From NCBI RefSeq assembly GCF_050433505.1, contig NZ_JBNPXC010000002.1, forward strand, positions 124,001 through 188,000: DNA of 64,000 nucleotides, written 5' to 3'. Below, piece after piece: positions 10,835 to 18,379 of the stretch (the stretch's first letter is position 1; every line of letters begins with the position of its first letter). The notes below the pieces were generated by a model that saw nothing but the letters and a program-made list of their open reading frames with translations, made no database searches and was not told the DNA's origin. The translations under genes were made by a program, and so were the position numbers. Source of the stretch: Methanobacterium_D oryzae (GTDB lineage: Archaea; Methanobacteriota; Methanobacteria; Methanobacteriales; Methanobacteriaceae).

Positions 10835-11224
10835 TTATAAGAGATTCAAATTAGAAGCGTTAATTGTAGCGATAGATTTCCTCTCAGATACTGCAACGTT
10901 CTTCTGGGGACTCTGGATATCATTGTACAGATATGCGTCAAGATAAGATTGCAAGGGTTCTTTTTTCAATATTAAATCCATATCCAACTCGATACTGTGT
11001 ACTTTTTGCATGATTTTCGGCCAGTACCCTATTAACTTCCATTCTTCACATCTTGAAAGATGTAAATCAATTTTATTAATATTGTCTATTTCTGCCATTA
11101 TGGAATTGTAAGTTCGATTGATATCATTTCTTGTAAATACAATTACTTCTTCATGTTCTTGGAACATTTCGGGGTCATAGAGCTTGGCAATTCTTCCAAA
11201 AGGCACTCCTTCACTTATTCTCAA
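10835..11224 (-). CDS. Conserved hypothetical protein with TTG start, paralogue of downstream gene
   Basis: 129 aa beginning at a TTG codon (11222-11224), preceded by GGGGGATGAT, a good Shine-Dalgarno sequence. The core YDPEMFQEHEEVIVFTRNDI resembles the neighbouring 167-aa protein, so the pair is a tandem duplication. No known domain is visible. An upstream stretch on the same strand looks like a decayed gene. Confidence 0.5.
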   Translation of the reverse strand: MRISEGVPFGRIAKLYDPEMFQEHEEVIVFTRNDINRTYNSIMAEIDNINKIDLHLSRCEEWKLIGYWPKIMQKVHSIELDMDLILKKEPLQSYLDAYLYNDIQSPQKNVAVSERKSIATINASNLNLL

Positions 11225-11457
11225 ATTATCATCCCCCTTTCTAGCTCTTCCTTTTCACCCTCTAATTATTTCATTAGTTTATCCCTCAAAGGAATTACAT
11301 ACTTTTCAAATTTTATTTGTTCTCGTATTCTTATCCGCTATTGAGATTCATCAATCATTTTCTAACTCTGACTTTATCAACTTCCATTCTATCACCCATT
11401 ATAATCTTATCTTGATATTTAATGGGTTTAGTGCAAGAGCATCTGAAAAGTAAAATT
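11225..11457 (-). pseudogene. Probable decayed coding remnant and 40-bp repeat copy
   Basis: Read on the minus strand this region gives broken frames with coding character: MGDRMEVDKVRVRK then a stop, RIRIREQIKFEKYVIPLRDK then LMK and a stop, and LEGEKEELERGMII. About 40 bp at its 5' end (11418-11457, around TGCACTAAACCCATTA) recurs on the plus strand at 20293-20332, again followed by a short MEV...VRK frame. This suggests two decayed copies of one gene with a shared upstream region. The evidence is a visual alignment only. Confidence 0.35.
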
Positions 11458-11568
11458 TTTTTTAATTTGATAATTGTTAATTGGCATCTAAAGGTTTAAA
11501 AAGTCTTTTTGCATATTATATGTTATATAATTCATTATTATACATGAAGTGATAGGGAGATATTTTAA

Positions 11569-12426
11569 ATGGATGTTATTCTTCAACAATTAGCTAATCT
11601 CAGTGTTTTAATCTATATTGTTACTACCATGTTATCTATGGGGCTTAGCTTTTTCCCAAAACAATTTATAGAACCCCTAAAAGATAAAAAACTTATATTA
11701 AAATCTTTAGCTGCAAATTTCATACTTGTACCAATACTGACATATATTATCTTGCAAGTGATCCCTCTCCAAACAGGTCTTGCAATTGGCCTAGTTTTAA
11801 TGGCTACTGGTGCAGGATCACCTTTTATGCTAAAACTTGTTCAATTTATGAAAGCAGATATTGCATTTGCCGTAGGATTGATGCTAATATTATCAACAGT
11901 AACTTTATTCTACATGCCATTAGTGCTTTCTATTCTTTTACCCGATGTTTCAGTAAATCATGTATCTATAGCAGTTTCCCTTTTGGTCTTAATATTTTTA
12001 CCATTAATTAGTGGAACAGCTATAAAATGGAGATATAACAACATAGCTAAAAAAATTAAACCCATATTTAATCAAATATCTAACATATCCATATTTGTAG
12101 TAGTACTTCTTTACCTAGGCCTTAATTATAAGGACTTTCTGGCAGTATTCGGAACTGGAGCATTGATAGCTGCTGTAACCTTCATATTAACAGCATTCTT
12201 AATAGGATATTTACTAGGAGGCCCTTCCAAAAACACCAAAACAGTGCTTGGTCTGGGAACTGCTATAAGAAACTCATCAGCTGCCTTTGTAGTTGCATTA
12301 GCAAACTTTAGCAGTGAATATGACGTTATGGCAATGATAATTGTAATTTATATGCTCAGCATAATCCTAATGATGTTAATCTCAAGAATCGGTGCAATAA
12401 CAGGAAAAGCTTCAAAAGATGTATAA
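11569..12426 (+). CDS. Bile acid:sodium symporter (BASS/ACR3-like) family transporter
   Basis: 285 aa with about nine hydrophobic helices and short loops. The segments TTMLSMGLSFFPKQFIEPL, ATGAGSPFMLKLVQFMKAD and LGLGTAIRNSSAAFVVALAN correspond to the conserved core and the crossover helices of the BASS fold (SAGN-like motif). Members move organic anions, sulphate-type compounds or arsenite; nothing in the sequence fixes the substrate. The gene stands alone, with AGGGAG about 9 nt before the ATG. Confidence 0.75.
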   Translation: MDVILQQLANLSVLIYIVTTMLSMGLSFFPKQFIEPLKDKKLILKSLAANFILVPILTYIILQVIPLQTGLAIGLVLMATGAGSPFMLKLVQFMKADIAFAVGLMLILSTVTLFYMPLVLSILLPDVSVNHVSIAVSLLVLIFLPLISGTAIKWRYNNIAKKIKPIFNQISNISIFVVVLLYLGLNYKDFLAVFGTGALIAAVTFILTAFLIGYLLGGPSKNTKTVLGLGTAIRNSSAAFVVALANFSSEYDVMAMIIVIYMLSIILMMLISRIGAITGKASKDV

Positions 12427-12530
12427 TACAATCCACATTACTAATCTGCGTTTATTACCATCAGCAAAAAAACAAAAATTGATTTTCGTTAGTGATAATA
12501 GAATAAGAATAAAAGCTTCTAAAAAATAAA

Positions 12531-12550
12531 ATTAAATAGCAATTTATTTA
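12531..12550 (+). promoter_or_regulatory. Upstream element ATTAAATAGCAATTTATTTA shared with two kinase genes
   Basis: The same 20-mer, with at most one change, lies at 3735-3754 and 20874-20893 upstream of the two PAS kinases, and here 40 bp before the ATG of the acidic Cys protein. It contains a plausible TATA-like TTTATTTA. Inference: a common promoter or regulator site. Confidence 0.45.
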
Positions 12551-12590
12551 TTTTAATTCTATAAATAATAATCAATTATGAGGTTTTATC

Positions 12591-12836
12591 ATGAATAAAG
12601 AAGAAAATGAAATTGAAGAATGGGAAGAACCTAAATTAGAAGAAGCAATTGATATTTTAAAGAAATATTTTAAAATTTCATTTGAAAAAGCAGGATTAGA
12701 ATGGACAGACAAAAACGACAAAGAAATTACATTCGCAATAATAGAAATAGTAAACACTCCAATATATGAAATAAAACAAGCGTTAGAAGGTCCATGTACT
12801 TGTGATGATGAAGATTGCACCTGTGATGAAGAATAA
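12591..12836 (+). CDS. Small acidic protein with C-terminal Cys cluster
   Basis: 81 aa with a very low calculated charge (many Glu/Asp). It ends in CTCDDEDCTCDEE, four cysteines as CxC-x5-CxC, which could bind one metal ion. The middle part (EEAIDILKKYFKISFEKAGLEW) looks helical. There is no known domain. The ATG has TGAGG 10 nt upstream. It shares its upstream element with two histidine kinase genes, so it may belong to the same response. Confidence 0.6.
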   Translation: MNKEENEIEEWEEPKLEEAIDILKKYFKISFEKAGLEWTDKNDKEITFAIIEIVNTPIYEIKQALEGPCTCDDEDCTCDEE

Positions 12837-12851
12837 TCGATATAATTTAAA

Positions 12852-12912
12852 ATCTAAAAAATCATTAAATCGGCTAAGACATTAATTAAACCAATAAGTG
12901 ATTTATGTTTTC
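12852..12912 (-). pseudogene. Remnant of a small membrane-peptide gene (IGLINV tail)
   Basis: On the minus strand the frame reads SLIGLINVLADLMIF then a stop. The same tail recurs at 33.1 kb (FPIGLINVFANLML) and 35.4 kb (FPIGLINVFACLMF). No start codon or ribosome site is evident here. The rest of 12837-13115 shows nothing coding. Confidence 0.3.
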
Positions 12913-13073
12913 TCTTACTAATAAAGCGTGCTTGCCCCACACCATCAAGCAGAATTAACCTGATCCCTATCCTTAACCCTACCTTTTTAACATCATTTTT
13001 ATTATACTAGTATTACTTAGAAATCTATAATTTGTAAATTTTTTATATATTTTTTAACCTGCTAGTAGTGGTA

Positions 13074-13102
13074 ACTCGACTATTTTTAGCCACAAGGTCG
13101 CA
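13074..13102. repeat. 29-bp direct repeat, copy 1 (left of the TetR/membrane pair)
   Basis: AACTCGACTATTTTTAGCC continues as ACAAGGTCGC. It matches 14326-14354 with two mismatches in the same orientation. The two copies flank the divergent gene pair. The reverse complement contains TGGCTAAAAATAGTCGA, also seen in 6.85-7.25 kb. Confidence 0.6.
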
Positions 13103-13115
13103 ATAATGAACGCTA

Positions 13116-13685
13116 CTATTTTTCTAATATTACATTAATTGATTTAATCCATTTTTCATGAACTTTTTCATTTTCAATACCAATTAATAATTGTGTTGCA
13201 ACATCAGTGTATAAAGCAGTTATAATCTGAGCTAAGACATCTGCCCCTATATCTTCCCTTATACTACCTTTTTGTTGTTGGTCTTGTAAAAATAGCTTTA
13301 AAGATTCTAATTTTGCTTCATATGATTCTTTATTAATTTCTTTTATATTTTCATTTTGGGAAGATAGTGCAGTTATTTCAAAAGATAAGTATAATCCGGG
13401 TGATTCTACCATCATAAGATAAAGTTTTTCTAAAACTTCAAAATAATTATATTCTTTAAATTTTTTGAGATCTAAGATATTTTGACTGTTTAATTTCCAT
13501 ATTTCTTTGAGTATTTCCTCTTTGCTTTTAAAGTAAGTGTATAAAGTTGCTTTACTTACTCCTACTTCTCCCGCTATTTCATCCATTGTTGATTTGTGAA
13601 ATCCTTTTTTTGAGAAAATTTTAATAGCAGCTTGAATTATTCTGTTTTTGGCTATTTCCTTGTATTCTGGGATTACCTTTGGCAT
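13116..13685 (-). CDS. TetR/AcrR family transcriptional repressor
   Basis: 189 aa. Residues 10-60 are a textbook TetR helix-turn-helix: IIQAAIKIFSKKGFHKSTMD followed by EIAGEVGVSKATLYTYFKSK. The rest is the all-helical ligand-binding/dimerisation domain, with no recognisable ligand signature. It is transcribed divergently from a four-helix membrane protein. The 127 bp between them hold a long inverted repeat at 13758-13786 that is the obvious operator, so I infer that it represses its neighbour and itself. Confidence 0.9.
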   Translation of the reverse strand: MPKVIPEYKEIAKNRIIQAAIKIFSKKGFHKSTMDEIAGEVGVSKATLYTYFKSKEEILKEIWKLNSQNILDLKKFKEYNYFEVLEKLYLMMVESPGLYLSFEITALSSQNENIKEINKESYEAKLESLKLFLQDQQQKGSIREDIGADVLAQIITALYTDVATQLLIGIENEKVHEKWIKSINVILEK

Positions 13686-13757
13686 TATATCACTTTTTAA
13701 ATGTTTAGTTTTAAAAATATTTAAAACTTACTATCATTAAGTTTATTAACCATAAGT

Positions 13758-13786
13758 TATATAATTGACTTTTAGTCAAGTATATT
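13758..13786. promoter_or_regulatory. Inverted-repeat operator for the TetR regulator
   Basis: The perfect core TTGACT-TTT-AGTCAA (13765-13779) lies within longer near-perfect arms TATATAATTGACT / AGTCAAGTATATT. It overlaps TTATATAA, the likely TATA box of the membrane protein gene, so a bound dimer would block transcription factor binding. Confidence 0.65.
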
Positions 13787-13812
13787 AAATAACAAGTTAA
13801 TGGAGGAAAAAT

Positions 13813-14274
13813 ATGGTAGATACAGCTTTATTAGTATTAAAGATATTTCTGGTGTTTTTTGTAGTTTATTCTCTGATAAAATTCATGTTTTTCTTTTTTG
13901 TAAAGTATGATACCCGACGAAAATTGCTAGATTCAGCATATAAGGGAAAAACCAGTGGATCAAAAATACAAGACATTTTCTTTTTGACAGTGATATTGAT
14001 TTTACTGGGATTATTGTTTGTATCTGGAGCAACAGAATACATCAGCTTTATTACTGGACTCTTGGTTGGAATGATACTGATTCAATTATATTTCCACAGC
14101 TTTTCTCAACCTTTAACTCCAGAAAAGTCACCAGAACCACCGATCTCAGCAATAAAAATGATGTCTTATGCAATAGAAGCGAATCCAGGGAGAGCATGGA
14201 AAGAACTGTTAATCATGACAATTCTATTTATATGGGCTATTTACACGCTTTTAACACAAGGATTTGGTTTATGA
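13813..14274 (+). CDS. Membrane protein controlled by the divergent TetR regulator
   Basis: 153 aa with about four transmembrane helices (residues 5-30, 55-72, 74-92 and 133-150) and a conserved-looking loop SQPLTPEKSPEPPISAIKMM between helices 3 and 4. I do not recognise the family. GGAGGAAA sits 7 nt before the ATG. By position it is the likely target of the TetR protein. It is too small for a typical multidrug pump unless it oligomerises. Confidence 0.65.
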   Translation: MVDTALLVLKIFLVFFVVYSLIKFMFFFFVKYDTRRKLLDSAYKGKTSGSKIQDIFFLTVILILLGLLFVSGATEYISFITGLLVGMILIQLYFHSFSQPLTPEKSPEPPISAIKMMSYAIEANPGRAWKELLIMTILFIWAIYTLLTQGFGL

Positions 14275-14325
14275 ATTAACTATTTCCTACTTTATATCTT
14301 TAATTTTTATAATTTTATTGCGCTA

Positions 14326-14354
14326 AACTCGACTATATTTAGCCACAAGATCGC
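14326..14354. repeat. 29-bp direct repeat, copy 2 (right of the TetR/membrane pair)
   Basis: AACTCGACTATATTTAGCC continues as ACAAGATCGC. It differs at two positions from copy 1 at 13074-13102 and has the same orientation, 1.25 kb away. Confidence 0.6.
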
Positions 14355-14429
14355 TATATTAGGAAAACTCAACAAAAAATTTTAATTTTAGTAACTGCAC
14401 CCATAATCTTTAACTAGAATACTAATAAA

Positions 14430-14543
14430 AAGCAAAAACATTCTATTGTGCAATATACTTGTATTATAAGCCATAGGTGAAATAAAGTAAACAAAAGTGT
14501 TGCAATTAAGTAGCAGATAATTAAAGCTTCCTGCAATATATTA
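14430..14543. repeat. Imperfect direct repeat flanking the 14.7-20.2 kb island, left copy
   Basis: This copy aligns with 20522-20638 along its length: AGCAAAA..ACATTCTAT, then TAAGC(C/T)ATAG, a perfect block containing GCAATTAAGTAGCAGATAAT, then GCTTCCT(G/A)CAATATA. The block TTGC...ATAAT is 22 bp identical (14500-14521 and 20594-20615). The rest of 14275-14734 contains the 29-bp repeat and no gene. Confidence 0.6.
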
Positions 14544-14734
14544 AAAGGTAGTCAGAACAAATGTTTTTACGGGATGTTTGATAGATACCGCTACGCGTAT
14601 AAACTCCAATTACTTAAAAACTGCACTGAAATTAGTTAAATTAATTAACAGAGTAAAATATCATTAGTTTAAATAGATTAGACAAATTTTTAACCTTAAG
14701 GCCGATTTTTACTCATAACATATTTTTCATCATT

Positions 14735-15274
14735 TTATAATGTTTTTCCCATTTCATAGGCTTCTTTCATTGCACTGCTACCTTGGATGTCTCCAATATT
14801 CAAAGCACCAGTTCCATAAATAATACCCTTTTCTTTTACCCCACTAAGGAAATAAATAAATCCTCTAAATTCTTCTATGGTCCGTTCCATCATTTGCTTT
14901 CTGGGATTCGCTGCAGTCACGATGAAATATATATCCTTATTACTTATTTCAGCGTACCTTGAATATGTTCTGTCAATTAGAGTTTTCATCTGTCCGTTCA
15001 TTGTGTTAAAATAAACAGGTGTTGCCATGACAATTACATCAGCAGCTATCATTTTATCCAGGACTTCAACCATGTCATCCTTCTGATCACAGATGTTCCC
15101 ATTCCTTTTACAGGTATCACATGCCATACAGTAATTGATTTCTTTATCTCTTAGGAAAATTTTCTCCGCTTGATTGCCTGCTTCTTCTCCTCCAAGCATA
15201 AATTGGTCGCACAACACGTCGGAGTTTCCGCCTTTCCTTGGACTCCCAGACAGCACTAATACTTTTTTACTCAC
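14735..15274 (-). CDS. Flavodoxin-fold NADPH-dependent FMN reductase / iron-sulfur flavoprotein
   Basis: 179 aa. The N-terminus VLVLSGSPRKGGNSDVLCDQ is the FMN phosphate-binding loop of the family. CMACDTCKRNGNIC gives a C-x2-C-x2-C-x6-C compact cysteine motif like that which holds a [4Fe-4S] cluster in methanogen Isf proteins, and ATPVYFNTMNGQMKTLIDR is the conserved second flavin loop. The protein would be a cytoplasmic electron-transfer flavoprotein, with ferredoxin or a small oxidant as plausible partner. It is the last gene of the minus-strand island and nearer than the others to the host's base composition. Confidence 0.88.
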   Translation of the reverse strand: MSKKVLVLSGSPRKGGNSDVLCDQFMLGGEEAGNQAEKIFLRDKEINYCMACDTCKRNGNICDQKDDMVEVLDKMIAADVIVMATPVYFNTMNGQMKTLIDRTYSRYAEISNKDIYFIVTAANPRKQMMERTIEEFRGFIYFLSGVKEKGIIYGTGALNIGDIQGSSAMKEAYEMGKTL

Positions 15275-15415
15275 GTATGTTCCTCCAAATTCTTAATCAT
15301 GTTTTTATTGCCAATACAACATTTATTCTATAATTCTTCTACATTTAATGTTTATTACTGCATTAGCACCTAATGGTGTTGTCTTGAAATCCATTAATAT
15401 CTGCCTTCATATAGT

Positions 15416-16216
15416 CTATTCAAAAAATCCCTTTGGTGTTTCTCCTTTTAGGAAAGGTTCGATGAAAGCGATTAAAAGATCGGTCTGAGTAATTACAGCC
15501 GTATGCGATGTTGCTGGCATAATAGCAAGACGTGAATCAGGTAAATGCTTACCCATATCACCCATTACACCACCACCAAGCAACCGAAACATAGTTATCG
15601 TATGTTCGAGCGTTGCCACGTCTGCATCACCAGCAATAATCAGCACCGGGGTTTTCAATTTTTTGACATCTTCTTCCCATGTCATCGGCTCCTTCTCGAG
15701 TGCTATCATTTTCTCGACAAGTGCGGGAAAACCTTCGGGATTAGGGGCAAGCTTACGATAGTCTTCAGCGAATGGCATATTGACCATCATCTCAACGGTC
15801 ATTTGCGGGATAGCTGCCTTGTATTCCGGCTGCCAACCTTCAAGATCGTAGGCAGCTGAGGCTGCAATAAGTTTGTTCACTTTCTCTTGGTGACGGATGG
15901 CGAGTTGCAGTCCGACCTCAGCCCCCACGGAATAGCCGAATACATCAGCTTTCTTAAGACTTAAAACGTCCATAAAAGCAGCTACATCTTCTGCCAGGTT
16001 CGGATAGGTGATGGGGCGGTCAATGTCATTGGTCCGGCCATGGCCCTGGAATTCGAGCGCATAGACCTTGTGGGTCCTAGCGAGCTTTGGGATTATTTCT
16101 CCCATTGATATTATGTTCATATAAGCACCATGCAATACGATTAGTGGATCGCCCTGGCCGGAGACTTCATAATACATTTTCATTCCGTTCAAATTGGCAT
16201 ATTTACCTTTAATCAA
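15416..16216 (-). CDS. Alpha/beta-fold hydrolase (paralogue 1)
   Basis: 266 aa. The oxyanion-hole motif is VLHGAYMN, the nucleophile elbow is FGYSVGAEVG (Ser), an acid lies in LIIAGDADVAT and the catalytic His in PATSHTAVI. The lid region (residues 135-185) is helical. The family covers esterases, lactonases and haloperoxidase-like enzymes; no substrate can be read. It shares the whole framework with the hydrolase at 18380 (MYYEV.G.G.PL..LHG, QGHGRT/HTxDIDRP, LLGGGV.GD), so they are paralogues within one island. The GC content is clearly above that of flanking genes, consistent with transfer. Confidence 0.88.
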   Translation of the reverse strand: MIKGKYANLNGMKMYYEVSGQGDPLIVLHGAYMNIISMGEIIPKLARTHKVYALEFQGHGRTNDIDRPITYPNLAEDVAAFMDVLSLKKADVFGYSVGAEVGLQLAIRHQEKVNKLIAASAAYDLEGWQPEYKAAIPQMTVEMMVNMPFAEDYRKLAPNPEGFPALVEKMIALEKEPMTWEEDVKKLKTPVLIIAGDADVATLEHTITMFRLLGGGVMGDMGKHLPDSRLAIMPATSHTAVITQTDLLIAFIEPFLKGETPKGFFE

Positions 16217-16275
16217 TAACTATTCCTCCCATGTTTAGCCATTTTTCCTACTATTTTCCTTATTTAAGAGTGATT

Positions 16276-16833
16276 TCACACCTGTTTGAAGAGCTTCGGA
16301 AAGTACACCAGCAGCCCGTCGTCGTCCACCACAATGTCATAAATAAAATCGGGCAGCTCGACATCCTGATAACGATAGGTTCGCTCATCTATCTTACTGT
16401 AAATTTGCTGAAGCCGACGCAGCGAAAATAAATTTTCGTCGAAATAAATAATATCAATTTTTTGAGGCTCTTTTCCTTTAAAGTCAACCCTTTTAATTGG
16501 CAAAGTATTCGTAAATGGTGAAATTGAAATATCCACAAATCCAACGTCATCAAACTCTTTTAAGTGTTGACCTGAACCATCATACCATTGATTGTCCTTA
16601 TGTACAAGTTTAATCACTCTCTCGTCTAATAAAGATTTAATTGATAATTCTTTAATATTCCAATCTACTTCTAATTTTATATCGTACTCCATAGCAAAAG
16701 GAATATCACCATCGGTTTTACCCACAGCTATACCATGGCCATGAAAACCATTATCGGCTATGTGTGTGTGGATTACCGTACTTAGCCAAGATAATGCTTG
16801 CCAGACAATCGTTCGCGTTTTATTCATTGCCAT
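16276..16833 (-). CDS. Putative glycolipid-binding family protein (DUF1089-like)
   Basis: 185 aa. The features FVDISISPFTNTLPIKRVDF, followed later by YRYQDVELPDFIYDIVVDDD and GLLVYFPKLFK, are those of the bacterial putative glycolipid-binding family (PF06475-type), which is all beta. The role of the family is not established. GGGAGAT sits 8 nt before the ATG. It is co-oriented with and close to both neighbours (59 and 83 bp), so it is likely part of the island operon. Such proteins are commoner in bacteria, which fits acquisition by transfer. Confidence 0.7.
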   Translation of the reverse strand: MAMNKTRTIVWQALSWLSTVIHTHIADNGFHGHGIAVGKTDGDIPFAMEYDIKLEVDWNIKELSIKSLLDERVIKLVHKDNQWYDGSGQHLKEFDDVGFVDISISPFTNTLPIKRVDFKGKEPQKIDIIYFDENLFSLRRLQQIYSKIDERTYRYQDVELPDFIYDIVVDDDGLLVYFPKLFKQV

Positions 16834-16916
16834 TTAATTTATCTCCCTTAAAAGTGCCAAATCACCTTAATACCTGATTTGGCAATACCATAAACATGAT
16901 ATAGCATTCTTACAAC

Positions 16917-17795
16917 TTATGAAAGGCCCGCAATAATACTCCTGGTGAATTTACTAGCAATTGAGCCATCTGGATCGAGCTTGGGATTAAAGATAGTAAT
17001 AGTTATACCCTTTGCTTGACCTGATGTCATTAGAGCTTTCAACAGAGCACTCAGTTCATCCCATTGCAAACCACCAGGTAAGGGGTAATCCACCGCAGGC
17101 ATAATCGAGTTATTCAGCACATCGGCATCAAGATGAATCCAGAACCCCTTAAGCTGATTTTTTTGTAATTTATAGATAGCTTGTTGAGTAACTGTAGTAA
17201 TTCCCAAGGCATGCACCTGCTCTATGTCAAAAGTGTTTATCGAAGTCTTTCGAATATCTTGGCTGCAGTATTCCTTCTGTTCTTCAATATCGCGATAGCC
17301 AAATGCGACAATGTCTTTGTCTTCGACTAGTGGCTTGAGTCCATCGATGTCAGTTAAAATACTCGGGCCTCTACCAGAAACGATGGCCAACTCCATTGAG
17401 GCAACCTCACCATTTGGCTCAGCCTCCGGTTGATAAAAATCTGCATGACCATCAATAAAAAATAACCCATATTTACCTAAACGTCGTAAAGCTAACATGC
17501 AACCAATTAAAATACTGCAATCGCCTCCAAGTACGATGGGAAACTGTTCCTTTCCCATTACGTCTGTGACTTTCTCAGCTAAGCGCAATGAAAATTCTTT
17601 AATTGAATGCGGATTAAGAAGAAGGGTGGATTTATCTCGTTTTGATACGTATGGCGGAACATCAACACTGCCCGCATATTCGGCCTGTAAGCCCCTGATT
17701 AGCCCAGCATTTTTCAATACTTCAGGTAAAGTTTCAACTCCCGTAGGTTTAAGTCCTAAAATGGAGGGAGCATCAATTATTGAGAACTTCAACAT
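16917..17795 (-). CDS. Arginase/agmatinase-fold (ureohydrolase) family protein
   Basis: 292 aa, the standard length. The metal-binding motifs are VLGGDCSILIG, FIDGHADFY and HLDADVLNN. The DxHxD and DxD motifs are intact, but the GGDHS motif has Cys in place of the His that ligates Mn-A in arginase and agmatinase. I recall such GGDCS members among bacterial arginase-family proteins, so this may mark a subfamily with another substrate. A guanidino compound is a reasonable but unproven guess. It is in the middle of the minus-strand island and shares its higher GC. Confidence 0.85.
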   Translation of the reverse strand: MLKFSIIDAPSILGLKPTGVETLPEVLKNAGLIRGLQAEYAGSVDVPPYVSKRDKSTLLLNPHSIKEFSLRLAEKVTDVMGKEQFPIVLGGDCSILIGCMLALRRLGKYGLFFIDGHADFYQPEAEPNGEVASMELAIVSGRGPSILTDIDGLKPLVEDKDIVAFGYRDIEEQKEYCSQDIRKTSINTFDIEQVHALGITTVTQQAIYKLQKNQLKGFWIHLDADVLNNSIMPAVDYPLPGGLQWDELSALLKALMTSGQAKGITITIFNPKLDPDGSIASKFTRSIIAGLS

Positions 17796-17837
17796 ATTTT
17801 TCTACCTTTTTTATTATTTGGCATAATGATTCTCCCT

Positions 17838-18296
17838 TTATCTAATTTTCGTCAATTTCACATCCATCCATGGTAACCACTTGCCATCACTAAGTATCTC
17901 CCATTTACCTACCAATATGTTACCATCAGGACTAAATCTGCCAGTAAATCGTTCTGATTCCCCCAATATCTTCCAAACACCATCATTTAGGCTAGCTTGA
18001 TATGTAACAGAGTTACCCTTATTGTCGAAAGAGTGCGTGAAATACATCTGGTTAAAATTGTCATAGCCAATGATCTCGATGCCCCTTGTTTCATCACCAC
18101 CTATGCGTGCATCCCAGCGGTGAACAAGGAAAAATTCACCATCCAGCCATTCGTAGGTATCGGCTGCACTTATCTTAACTGCCGGGCCATATTGGTTTGT
18201 CTTAGATTCTCCTTCTGTATTCCACTTGCCGATGAATATATCCCGGTGCCTGAGTGCAGGGCTTGGTTCTAGTAATTGTTGTGAATTTTTACTCAT
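17838..18296 (-). CDS. DUF1579-like beta-barrel protein (paralogue 2)
   Basis: 152 aa. The opening PSPALRHRDIFIGKWNTEG, then YEWLDGEFFLVHRWDA, IEIIGYDNFNQMYF and a C-terminal GNILVGKWE..SDGKW outline the DUF1579/lipocalin-like family. It is a paralogue of 19258 (PDPALKRLNILVGKWSIKG). Its ATG overlaps by 4 bp (ATGA) the stop of an SRPBCC gene remnant, the same arrangement as the intact pair at 19719-19722. Function unknown; small-molecule binding is plausible from the fold. Confidence 0.72.
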   Translation of the reverse strand: MSKNSQQLLEPSPALRHRDIFIGKWNTEGESKTNQYGPAVKISAADTYEWLDGEFFLVHRWDARIGGDETRGIEIIGYDNFNQMYFTHSFDNKGNSVTYQASLNDGVWKILGESERFTGRFSPDGNILVGKWEILSDGKWLPWMDVKLTKIR

Positions 18297-18343
18297 GTTT
18301 TTTCCACCAGTTCTTTGAGCTTTTGCAAGGCCTTATGCCACAT
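18293..18343 (-). pseudogene. 3' remnant of an SRPBCC gene (duplicate of 19719-20183)
   Basis: On the minus strand the frame reads MWHKALQKLKELVEKT then TGA. The intact SRPBCC protein ends SWKKALQKLKELAEKT. The remnant keeps the same ATGA overlap with the DUF1579 start codon. Upstream of it the homology ends, and the frame runs back to the stop codon of the hydrolase at 18380. It is the scar of a tandem duplication followed by deletion. Confidence 0.8.
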
Positions 18344-18379
18344 ATATTTGGTACATTTCCTTATTGCAGGTTCCAGGCA

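Noticed and set aside
11153..11453. Plus-strand frames antisense to the 129-aa gene
   Set aside because: They are composition shadows: Ser/Leu/Phe-rich, without ribosome sites, and overlapping a better supported minus-strand gene.
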